64,000 bases of DNA from Hippopus hippopus (taxonomy: Eukaryota > Mollusca > Bivalvia > Cardiida > Cardiidae), in assembly GCA_946811185.2 (NCBI GenBank), contig OX328109.1, positions 33,340,129-33,404,128 on the forward strand, in the 5' to 3' direction. The notes beneath the pieces are model-generated. The model was given only the letters and a program-made list of their open reading frames with translations. It was not told the origin of the DNA and ran no database searches. A program made the translations under genes and the position numbers. Shown here one piece after another: positions 55,505 to 62,950 of this stretch. Each line of letters opens with the position of its first letter. The stretch's first letter is position 1.

Positions 55505-55765
55505 GGCCTGCAACACGCGAAAAGGGGCATTCGGATATTTGTGTAAAGTGTCGCTCCGGATCAGACTGCGTAGTCCGCGCAAACTAATCCGAAACGAAAC
55601 TTTCCGTTTTTATGTAATTTTCTGTTTTGCGTAAGTCTACTGTAGGACAAAACCTAATGTAGTCGTAAAGTACCGTCTCGGATTAGCCTGCGCGGACTGC
55701 GCAGGCTGACCCGAGACGACACTTTACGTAAATGTTCTAATGCCCCTTTTCGCGTGTTGCAGGCC
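55505..55765. mobile_element. Family D MITE
   Basis: GGCCTGCAACACGCGAAAAG to CTTTTCGCGTGTTGCAGGCC, perfect 20-bp termini. The first core is mutated (TCAGACTGCGTAGTCCGCGC), the second intact. Confidence 0.9.
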
Positions 55766-55839
55766 AAGTGTGACTTGTCTCCGACTAAGTTCAGCATTAT
55801 TCCATACTGTATTAGATATATATATATGTCCATTGTGTC

Positions 55840-56280
55840 AATGGGGGTCCTCTGTGAATCAGTGGTTAAGGCTCTGGATTAAAATCTTTTAGGCTTGGGT
55901 TTAATCCTTTCAGGCAGCGCTTGGTTTTTCTCATTGCTTACCTTTTGGCAAGGCGCTCCAGAACCCCATCCTAGTCTAGGATGACATCCAGGAAACACAT
56001 AAATCAGTCTTCTGTCCTTGTTTCATAATCGAAATAATGTTGTAAGTGGCAGAAAAAAAAAAAAACTATTCATCTACTAAACCATTTTGTCTCGTGTATT
56101 TAATATAGTTAACGCGAAAGTTAACCTCATTGTAAGGGTTTAGGTTATTCAATACCATTTTCCTTTCGTGGGGGTGTCCTTGGGCAAGGCACTTCAGAGC
56201 CCAGCCTAGTACTGATGAAACCATGGAAAAACATGATTATGATTGTGAGCTGTTGCCGTGATATGACCTTTCAGTCAACC
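55840..56280 (+). mobile_element. Two G3-type SINE pieces
   Basis: 55840-56070: GTCCTCTGTGAATCAGTGGT (A box), GGCTTGGGTTTAATCCTTTC (B box), CTTTTGGCAAGGCGCTCCAG and a poly-A end. 56165-56280: GGGGGTGTCCTTGGGCAAGG, GCCTAGTACTGATGAAACC and GCTGTTGCCGTGATATGACC, lacking the promoter. Confidence 0.7.
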
Positions 56281-56463
56281 AATCTTTACCATTTTAAAAT
56301 CAGTAATTCGATCTCTGACGATGTTTGCTCTCTTGGTTTCCTTTAACCAAGCTTCGAAAAATACCCAAATCATAATACAAGTTCGTACCATGTCTTTCAA
56401 TAAATCGCTGTTAGCTTATACAATATATGATGCGATAACTGTCTGAACCGTACAATAAAATTC

Positions 56464-56580
56464 TTAACACTTATCCTGCTGTTGGCGACCACGGATGACT
56501 TTTGCGGAGAGTGTTCAGCAAGATCAGCCTGCGCATACGTGCAGCCTGATCTTGCTCTACACCCTCTGCTACTTTATACG
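56464..56580 (+). mobile_element. Family B MITE, left part
   Basis: TTAACACTTATCCTGCTGTT, core AGCAAGATCAGCCTGCGCAT with GCAGCCTGATCTTGCTCTAC. This B copy has the GCCTGCGCA core otherwise typical of C and D. Confidence 0.75.
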
Positions 56581-56639
56581 CTGTGGAAATAGTAGCGGTT
56601 GCCATTTTAGCGATGATCATGAGTACATCCGGCATAAAC

Positions 56640-57640
56640 TTCAGCAGCAATGTAAAGAGGTCAACAGTCGAATTATTTTTGCTGCCAGACCCCTTACTTG
56701 TTGGGTACTTTCCTTTTGAGCTTGCTGTCTTGCCTCTGTATCCACTAGCCTCTCCTCTTCCAGATTTCGGATGTCGGTCCAGCCTACTAGTGTACTTCTC
56801 CATATAGTGCCGTTGGTATTGGTGTTCCTCACAGGGCTGGATATTGGTATGGTGTGCTTTCATGTCGCTCTTGTGGACTTACAGATGACGCAGATTTTGG
56901 CGGCTACTGTTCCTCCTCTAGCTACAGGCTTTGTGTAAAGTGTGTCCTGCTGGGAGATGAAACTCTTCTGTACTCGACGAACATGGCCGTATTCACCAAC
57001 CATTCAGAAGAATGATCTCAGTCTTATTTTCCAGAATTTTCTAAATTTGAAAGTAACGAAACTTCTGATTGGCTAAACCAAATGGTTTCGTTGCTTTCAA
57101 ATTTAGAAAATCTTGGAGAACAAGACTAAAAATATTTTTAAGAATGGTTGGTGAAATCGGACCCAAATCAACCGGGTCTCACTTTTTGACCATAGTACAC
57201 ATGCTGAACATACAGACCCTCGGCGTTGGACAATTTGACTTTACCGACTATATGCCCAGGGTGCAGTGAAAGCTTCCTATGTGGAAAGACTTGTGCCCTC
57301 ACCTGTTGGACATATCTGGTTTACGTCAAGCTGACGTACAACAGTGTGCTGAGTATACAGAATGCATTGTACACTGCTATTTTAATGTTCGCCTCTAGCT
57401 TAAGTTGATCTAAACTCGCTGGTAAGACGAGAAAGAGTTTTAGTTGCGCTTATCGTCTTGATCTTGGGGTGAAGTGTAAGGTTTTCGGTGATCCTGGAAC
57501 TGAAGTATGGGAAATGATGCACGACATTTAACTTCTTGTCGTGGCTGAAGATAGCTGGTGGCTCTGATGTTCCCTGAGTCAAGAAGTTTGTCTTCTTTTG
57601 ACTGATGGTTGGACTGAAACCCTCTACGGCCTGTGAAAAG
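56640..57640 (-). pseudogene. Decayed LINE reverse transcriptase, C-terminal part
   Basis: Minus-strand translation from about 57640 to 57400 gives the stretch after the catalytic palm of a non-LTR reverse transcriptase: FSPTISQKKTNFL, LNVVHHFPYFSSRITENLTL and ATKTLSRLTSEFR. This part of LINE polyproteins typically reads as a TISxKKT motif, then an FxYLGSxIxxNLxL motif, then TxxRLxxxxW. From 57377 a further block follows in another frame (IKIAVYNAFCILSTLLY), again a hallmark of this region. Near 56830-56660 a third piece (WRSTLVGWTDIRNLEEERL) fits the basic/acidic C-terminal tail. Stops and frame changes separate the pieces, and an E MITE sits between them. It is a dead copy with no start or endonuclease domain visible here. 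Confidence 0.75.
56985..57165. mobile_element. Family E MITE inside the LINE relic
   Basis: CCGTATTCACCAACCATTCA to AGAATGGTTGGTGAAATCGG are the outer inverted ends. The arms TTTCTAAATTTGAAAGTAAC and TTTCAAATTTAGAAAATCTT flank GATTGGCTAAACCAAATGG. The right inner arm lacks about 25 bp. Confidence 0.8.
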
Positions 57641-58025
57641 GGTCGATAAGTTCTTTTTGCTCATTATTGGTTCAGGGCTCGCATTCTATTTTTTTATCTT
57701 TAGAATGGACAAGTTTTGTTCTATTTTCACACATCTTGTCAAAACGTCAGTTCAACTTAATCCTGACGTAAAACAACCTGTTGCTTTTCTGAGCTATGAA
57801 TTCTTTTTTATAGATCTAGCTGCGCATGAATTTTTTGCACATAACGAAACACGTTTATGTAGAAGTCGAAATCAAATCCGTTTTGTTCTGCTGTTCTTAA
57901 CACCCAACAGTTAAGTCTTCGATTAAAGTTAAATGAAGCAGGAAATTTCTCCTACATATATTTCCTACGGGACATCGGCATCGTTACTTTACCCCCTAGA
58001 GCGTCGAATAACGCCTAACAGAGAC
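57640..58025. other. Non-coding stretch
   Basis: The plus frame 57633-57914 (93 codons) has no domain I recognise. Confidence 0.35.
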
Positions 58026-58200
58026 TTTCAGTGTAGAGACAAGATCCTGATATTTTCTATTTCAAGGTCGCTTTTGTTTAGAATGTCTCTGTAAAGCAGA
58101 CAGTGTAGATCAATGATCAGACTGCACGTTCTGTGCAGTCTGATCTTAATCTACACTGTATGCAAAAGTAACTTTTGTTGTGAAAGGCACTTTAAGGGTT
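58025..58200 (-). mobile_element. Family B MITE, minus orientation, diverged
   Basis: GACAGTGTAGATCAATGATC, GACTGCACGTTCTGTGCAGT and TTGTGAAAGGCACTTTAAGG. The left end is untraceable. Confidence 0.65.
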
Positions 58201-58522
58201 GATACATTTTGATATATCCGACAGACGGGTTTTATTGCCGTGCATAAGACCAATGTAATAAATTATTGAGGCAATACAAGAAGAAACTGTAGTGAGCAAT
58301 TACACCCATCCACACTGTGTTGAACTTGTATTCTTGTATTAGGTCAAAGGTCACCATGGTTCTCCACACTTAACAAGGATGTTTGCGAAGTCGTCTGCTG
58401 CAAATTTGTTACAAGAGGGAATTTGTGAATCCGTAAATATACATAAACTTAAAATGTGTTAATTCTAGTGGAAATGGGACGAACGAGGAATCCAATAAAA
58501 CAAAGTAGAAACGAAAGGATAT

Positions 58523-58788
58523 GAGTCAAGTTCTGCGCAAAGGGGGTGTAATTGCCTCTGCAAAAAGTATCGACCAAGGTCAGCCTGTGCAGATTGCGCA
58601 GGCTGACCTAAGTCACAAACTTATTGCTATTGTTAAATTTTCTGCATGTCAAAGGACCATTCTACCTCATGATTCAGTCTGTTAGTAGACAATGGGATTT
58701 TATGGATCCACGATTATGCGACGACTTGCATGGTATAAATGCATCATGGAGATGCATTAAACCCCCATCTTACAAGAGCTTGGCTCAT
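58523..58788 (+). mobile_element. Family C MITE
   Basis: GAGTCAAGTTCTGCGCAAAG to ACAAGAGCTTGGCTCAT. The core is AGGTCAGCCTGTGCAGATTG, and ATGGATCCACGATTATGCGA is the body marker. Confidence 0.8.
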
Positions 58789-58865
58789 ATTTATTTGTCC
58801 AAATTGCACATAAAGGGGAAGGGAGTAAATGCTTGCGAAATATTAACTGCTATACCCTCTTTTGT

Positions 58866-59045
58866 TTTCAACTTTCTTTCCGGCGATTTTTCGCCTCTCA
58901 CCTCTGATGCAAGTGAGAGAAGTAGTCAGTGACTTGGATGTGTCAGTACTTGTGTGAGAAAGCCGAGAAACACATTCGTAGATGCACTGACCGCCGCGAT
59001 ATAACCTAAGCTGTTAAAACGGCGTTAAACTCCAATATAACCAAT
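58866..59045 (+). mobile_element. SINE G1, 5'-truncated
   Basis: CTTTCTTTCCGGCGATTTTT, CGCCTCTCACCTCTGATGCA, GTGTCAGTACTTGTGTGAGA and GTTAAAACGGCGTTAAACTC. Confidence 0.75.
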
Positions 59046-59229
59046 TGTTTTCAAAGAAGTTTTACTGCACAGACAATAAACACTGAATTGTATTATAATG
59101 ATGGCTGAAAGCAGTCAGCTGTCGATTTCAATTCGTTCAATGACTTAAAATTTATTACACAATTTTCCCATGAGTTACAAGTATGTGATGCTGTAACCAA
59201 AAAGTGCATCGTTTGTTTTCTTGCTTGTT

Positions 59230-59545
59230 TTCACTTTATTACCGTTTTTACACAGTGTTTCAGTTATGTCACAGCGGCCAATGTACCTATACCGATAGAT
59301 TTCTTGATTGGACGAGTACTTCGCGCCTACACCCTATACGAGCTTCGGTTTGCTTTTGCACATAAGAAGCTGAAGTTATGATCAGTGGTGTGAGATGAAT
59401 GAATCCTTCCGCAATGCTTTTCATCAATTCTTGTTGTAAACTATCGACGAGTCAAGACAGTCCTAAACTCACAGACCCTGAAATATTAAAACTGCCTATT
59501 CATGCTGAGCTACCGGCTCTTTCTTTTGTCATCTAGGAGTCGAGC
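59230..59545 (-). mobile_element. Diverged G2 SINE, minus strand
   Basis: TCAGTTATGTCACAGCGGCC, CAATGTACCTATACCGATAG, AGTACTTCGCGCC and CATGCTGAGCTACCGGCTCT (head) fit a G2-type element with much decay. Confidence 0.5.
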
Positions 59546-59709
59546 CCACTTGCGGTAAGAGAAAGAATAGTCACAACTTCTTTTCGAGGTTTGTGCATTT
59601 GCAAGTTCGTGCGTGAAAGTGCGCTTCCGTCTTTCCGAATTTTGTTAGGATATTAATTTGTTTGTTGGTGGATATCAGAACGATTTTGTACAACTGTGTT
59701 CCTTCATAT

Positions 59710-59906
59710 GAGTCACGCTCTGTGGAAAAGAGGTTTAATGCGTCTGCAAAAAGTATCGACCCAGGTCAGCCTGCGCAGTCCGCGCAGGCTGACCTGGGTC
59801 GAAACTTTTCGCTATTTCTACTTTTCCAAGGACCAATCTACCTCAGGATTCAGTATGTTTTAAGACAATGAATTTTATGGATCCATTATTATGTGATGAT
59901 TTGCTT
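59710..59906 (+). mobile_element. Family C MITE, cut off at the virus-like element
   Basis: It starts GAGTCACGCTCTGTGGAAAA after ATAT. The core CCAGGTCAGCCTGCGCAGTC pairs perfectly. It runs normally through TTATGGATCCATTATTATGT and GATGATTTGCTT, then stops. Every other C copy continues with GGTATAAT and about 45 more bases ending in GGCTCAT. The missing right end marks the insertion point of the following element. Confidence 0.85.
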
Positions 59907-59917
59907 TGTGAGTAGTA

Positions 59918-59975
59918 AGGGACGAGAGAATACGGACACACCTGGGCCTGGGTGTGTCCCTATTCTCTCGTCCCT
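59918..59975. repeat. Terminal hairpin, 25-bp arms
   Basis: The left arm (59918-59942: AGGGACGAGAGAATACGGAC...) pairs with the right arm (59951-59975) at 24 of 25 positions around an 8-base loop. The word GTCCCT/AGGGAC recurs downstream (59991, 60007, 60053, 60150). It lies only 12 bp from the inferred element boundary. Confidence 0.9.
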
Positions 59976-60262
59976 GAGTGCCCTATATCACCGTCCCTGA
60001 CAAAAATGTGTCCCTATTTGCTGTCCCCGAAAGATTTTTTTTTTTTTTATTTTGTCCCTAGGCTCTCTTCCCTGAGAGGGATTTAGCATTCAAAATGGCG
60101 GCCGTGTGGACAGCAACCGCGGACAAAAATGCCCCAGGCTCCCGTCCCTGAGCGGAATTTTTTGCAAAAAAGGGAAAAGGGGGGGGGGAAGTTTTGCCTA
60201 TTCTCTCTACCCTGAGAGGGATTTAGCATTCAAAGTGCAGGCCTTATGACTGACAGGCTGGG
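59976..60262. repeat. GTCCCTGA-rich spacer with a 36-bp direct repeat
   Basis: CCTGAGAGGGATTTAGCATT followed by CAAAATGGCGG (about 60073) recurs at 60212 as CCTGAGAGGGATTTAGCATT, CAAAGTGCAGG. A G10 run lies at 60180. No open frame of note. Confidence 0.75.
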
Positions 60263-60267
60263 TAAAA

Positions 60268-60925
60268 AATGGCCAGATCACTGAGTTGGACTTAGTTTTT
60301 TCACCCTATGGATGATTTTTTCTCTCTAAATGGAATTTGTCCCTATATCACTGAGTTGGTCTTAGCTTTTTTCCCCTATGAATGATTTCTAAATGTCTGA
60401 GCACTGAGTTGAACTTAGACTTTTTTTACCCTATGTATGATTTTTTCTTTCTAAATGTCTGACCATTGAGTTGGACTTAGTCTTTTTTTACATCTATGAA
60501 TGATTTCTCTTTTCTAAAAGGAAATTTATCTTATATCACTGAGTTGGTCTTAGCTTTTTTCTTCCCCTATGAATGATTTTCTCTCTTTCTAATTGCCTGA
60601 CCATTGAGTTGGACTTAGACTTTTTTCTGCATCTCTATGAATGATTTCTCTTTTCTAAAAGGAAATTTATCCTATATCACTGAGTTGGACTTAGTTTTTT
60701 CTTCACCTATGTATGATTTTCTCTCTTTCTAAAAGCCTGACCATTGAGTTGGACTTAGTTTTTTTTCACCCTATGAATGATTTGTTCTCTTTCTAAATGT
60801 CTGAGCACTGAGTTGTACTTAGTTTTTTTTTGCCCTATGTATGATTTTCTCTCTTTCTAATTGCCTGACCATTGAGTTGGACTTAGTCTTTTTCTGCATC
60901 TATGAATGATTCTTACTCTTTGCAG
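60268..60925 (+). repeat. Minisatellite of about 65-80-bp units
   Basis: Each unit reads CACTGAGTTGGACTTAGTTT, a T run, CCCTATGAATGATTT, CTCTCTTTCTAAATG and CTGA. About nine units can be counted with small indels in the T run. Two unit types alternate in part, one with CTAAATGTCTGA and one with TAAAAGGAAATTTATCCTAT. Confidence 0.85.
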
Positions 60926-60949
60926 TATAACTCTCTGGAGTATAACTCT

Positions 60950-61535
60950 TTTGGAGTGTATCTCTTCTAAAAGAAAGATAGAACTTTCGTGGTAGATGGT
61001 TAGTCCTGAAAAGGACTGTTGGGTTAGCTCTGAAAAGAGCTGTGACAATTTGAAGAAATGACAACTTGAAGATAGAACTTTCGTCTGGCAGCTTGAAGGT
61101 AGAACTTTCGTCTGACATCTTGAAGATAGATCTTTCGTGGTAGATGGTTAGTCCTGAAAAGGACTGTTGGGTTAGCTCTGAAAAGAGCTCTGACAATTTG
61201 AAGAAATGACAACTTGAAGATAGAACTTTCGTCTGACAGCTTGAAGGTAGAACTTTCGTCTGACATCTTGAAGATAGATCTTTAGTGGTAGATGGTTAGT
61301 CCTGAAAAGGACTGTTGGGTTAGCTCTGAAAAGAGCTGTGACAATTTGAAAAGAGCTGTGACAATTTGAAGAAATGACAACTTGAAGATAGAACTTTCGT
61401 CTGACAGCTTGAAGGTAGAACTTTCGTCTGGCATCTTGAAGATAGAACTTTCGTGGTAAATGGTTAGCCCTGAAAAGGACTGTTGGGTTAGCTCTGAAAA
61501 GAACTGTTGGGTTAGCCCTTAAAAGGGGCTGTTTT
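60950..61535 (-). repeat. Tandem array with nine histone-type stem-loops
   Basis: The repeat unit is 148 bp, and one interval is 168 bp because of a local 20-bp duplication. Each unit holds a pair of 16-nt hairpins 24 bp apart. Plus-strand coordinates: 61002-61017, 61026-61041, 61150-61165, 61174-61189, 61298-61313, 61322-61337, 61466-61481, 61490-61505, and a longer variant at 61514-61530. Read on the minus strand they are AGTCCTTTTCAGGACT and AGCTCTTTTCAGAGCT: 6-bp stem, UUUC loop, CU/AG closing pairs. The first is followed by AACCATCTACCACGAAAG, the second by AACCCAACAG. The motif ACGAAAGTTCTA recurs between hairpins. Confidence 0.9.
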
Positions 61536-61581
61536 GTTTTGGAGGCTGTGTTTTTTTCGTCTCACGTTGTTTTTTCCACTT

Positions 61582-61887
61582 CTAATGACAGCATCCGAAA
61601 TTCGCTTGACAAATGGGGCATGCTTCAACTCTTTTTCTGATTACCATTGCTCCATTATCGAAAGTAATCTTCCTCCAAAATTCGATATCAACCAAAATGA
61701 CATCCGGTGTTGCCTTTAAAAATAGTTGAACTAATCTTTCACCGAGATCTTTGTATGGCTGTGTTATACGTTGTAGTTGGTTTTGTTCCTCCTCTCCTAC
61801 GAAATGAGTGTTTAGTTGTAATAACTGTTGACCTGCATTCAAATAGTCTTGGAGAGCCTCACGTAGTTGATAATTTATCTCCTCCAT
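61582..61887 (-). CDS. Small acidic protein with a partial zinc-finger end
   Basis: The protein has 101 residues. I do not recognise the family. The first two thirds look helical and Gln/Leu/Glu-rich (starting MEEINYQLREALQDYL, with QNQLQRITQPYKDL). Residues 60-85 contain VILVDIEFWRK. The C terminus reads EACPICQANFGCCH: CPIC plus a following aromatic is the first half of a C2H2-like finger, but the chain stops before a normal second half, so it is truncated or binds metal through CC/H. The start is the first ATG after a minus-strand TATA box 109 bp upstream. The stop lies 51 bp from the first of the stem-loops described at 60950-61535, so its mRNA would run straight into them. The call as coding rests on length, promoter and position. 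Confidence 0.6.
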   Translation of the reverse strand: MEEINYQLREALQDYLNAGQQLLQLNTHFVGEEEQNQLQRITQPYKDLGERLVQLFLKATPDVILVDIEFWRKITFDNGAMVIRKRVEACPICQANFGCCH

Positions 61888-61899
61888 ATTGATACTGCT

Positions 61900-61926
61900 T
61901 CCGAATATTGATACTGCTTCCGAATA
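61900..61926 (-). repeat. Short 19-bp tandem repeat in the leader
   Basis: TTGATACTGCTTCCGAATA is repeated twice and followed by a third partial copy (TTGATACCACTTTCGAA) between the TATA box and the ATG of the 61887 gene. Confidence 0.8.
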
Positions 61927-61986
61927 TTGATACCACTTTCGAAGTGTTCGTTAGCTGAGAGTCAAAAATGATGAATGTATGGAAAT

Positions 61987-62018
61987 AACCCTGGGTTTTT
62001 ATACGTTTAAGGAGGATT
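61987..62018 (-). promoter_or_regulatory. TATA promoter of the small minus-strand gene
   Basis: On the minus strand: TCCTCCTTAAACGTATAAAA, then ACCCAGGGTTAT. GTATAAAAA spans 62004-61996. There is no ATG between it and 61887, which supports that start codon. Confidence 0.7.
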
Positions 62019-62158
62019 GAAATTTTTAAAGAGCGCGGACCTGACGGGAAACACCAGGATTGTACTGTGTGACACTGAGTAAGAAGTGGTAAAAACAGCA
62101 TGAAACGGCGATGCGGGAAAAACATAGGAAAAATGACGTCATGAGTCAATCAGTTCAA
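62018..62158. other. Intergenic segment between the two promoters
   Basis: About 140 bp with TGACGTCATG (62142), a CRE/ATF-like TGACGTCA palindrome, placed between two oppositely oriented TATA boxes. The minus frame running through here (62149-61859) crosses both promoters and is unlikely to be real. Confidence 0.5.
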
Positions 62159-62190
62159 TCCTCCTGTAAAGCTATAAAACCCAGCGATAT
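62159..62190 (+). promoter_or_regulatory. TATA promoter, plus strand, twin of the minus one
   Basis: TCCTCCTGTAAAGCTATAAA, then ACCCAGCGATAT. TATAAAA is at 62173-62179. The 32-bp block matches the minus promoter at about 26 positions, including TCCTCC, the TATA box and CCCAG. Confidence 0.7.
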
Positions 62191-62218
62191 TTTTACATAA
62201 AATCATATTTGTTCCAGT

Positions 62219-62362
62219 ATGGTTCGAATTCTTGTCTACCCCCACTGCGCAAGCAGATGTCTGATAGAGTATGGGAAATGTTTTGTTGATTTGCAAAAGA
62301 AACAGTTCTTTGTTACTCGTTTTTTCTTCTTTTCGTTGTTTTGCTTTTTTCTCCTCTTTTAG
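62219..62362 (+). CDS. Possible 47-residue protein with hydrophobic tail
   Basis: This is the first ATG after the plus-strand TATA box, 40 bp downstream. The peptide begins MVRILVYPHCASRCLIEYGK and ends in a run of Phe, Leu and Cys (FFFFSLFCFFLLF) that could be a membrane anchor. The tail is the antisense of the lysine-rich minus-strand frame, so only one of the two is likely coding. I do not recognise it. Confidence 0.3.
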   Translation: MVRILVYPHCASRCLIEYGKCFVDLQKKQFFVTRFFFFSLFCFFLLF

Positions 62363-62814
62363 ATCCAAAGTTTGTTGTTTTCTTAGATTATCGCTTGTAG
62401 ATATTTTTTTCTCTGCCTGTTCTGTTATTTTGCAGATTTTTTGAATCGGTGATATCCGTTGTGTCGGACTGCATGTCTACGGTCTGATTTTCAACCGGTG
62501 ATATTGTAGTCTGTAGTGAACTTGTTTTCCATGTATTTTCGTTGTAGAATGAATGTAGTGTCCCGACGAATTTCGTATGTTGGAGATCGACAACGTTGTA
62601 AAACGATGGTGAAATTTCGATGTCATGACTGTGTGGGTTCACGTAGACAAAAAAAAAACAAATATTCCTGTCTGATTTTCTTTTTTGGACAATTTCTGGA
62701 CCAATGTCCTGCTTCGTTGCACGTAAAACAAATATTTGTTCTCTCACCATTCATCCGATATCGTTTGTCGAGCGTCGCTTGATCTAAAACTCTGTAGCTG
62801 ATAGTACAGCGTAT

Positions 62815-62900
62815 AGAGCTATTTATAAAAAATACGCTTCACTACTAGACGCTGACGTAGTGTACCTCTACCCAATGGTCTATTTATAGCAATAGACGCT
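62815..62900. promoter_or_regulatory. Two TATA-like sites with TAGACGCT repeats
   Basis: Minus-strand TTTTTTATAAATAGCTC (about 62837-62821) lies about 70 bp before the zinc-knuckle ATG, and minus-strand GCTATAAATAGACC (62890-62877) lies further out. TAGACGCTGACGTA (62848) and TAGACGCTAACATA (62894) are related words. CCCAATGG (62872) is CCAAT-like. These could serve the zinc-knuckle gene. Confidence 0.45.
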
Positions 62901-62950
62901 AACATATTGTGATTTAACCCCTTGTCACACTAAACGGCGTTTCCACTGAG

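Larger units (their letters stand above)
62150..62754 (-). pseudogene. CCHC zinc-knuckle protein gene, frameshifted
   Basis: From the ATG at 62754 the minus strand encodes MNGERTNICFTCNEAGHW and then SRNCPKKK, a complete C-x2-C-x4-H-x4-C zinc knuckle, the single-strand nucleic-acid binding motif of gag-like and related proteins. That frame ends at a stop about 62617. The reading continues in a second frame (62388-62750), which has no stop for 120 codons and contains a Ser/Thr/Asn-rich part (SSLQTTISPVENQTVD). A third frame (62368-62150) starts with a lysine/glutamate-rich coil (KEEKKAKQRKEEK). The switches coincide with runs of 9 and 7 identical bases, as expected for indels. Upstream in the knuckle frame an open stretch without ATG reaches 62838. 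I cannot name the family. The gene faces away from the polymerase fragment. Confidence 0.55.

Noticed and set aside
56471..56863. 130-codon minus-strand frame
   Set aside because: Its C-terminal part translates a family B core and its N-terminal part overlaps the LINE relic, where another frame fits the known LINE tail better.
60900..61266. Overlapping minus-strand frames of 63-98 codons in the stem-loop array
   Set aside because: The unit length of 148 bp is not a multiple of three, so the frame changes from unit to unit; the peptides are shadows of the repeat.
61859..62149. 96-codon minus-strand frame
   Set aside because: It runs through the TATA box and leader of the 61887 gene and has no promoter of its own.
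62516..62782. 88-codon plus-strand frame
   Set aside because: It is antisense to the zinc knuckle, whose CCHC spacing is far more specific.
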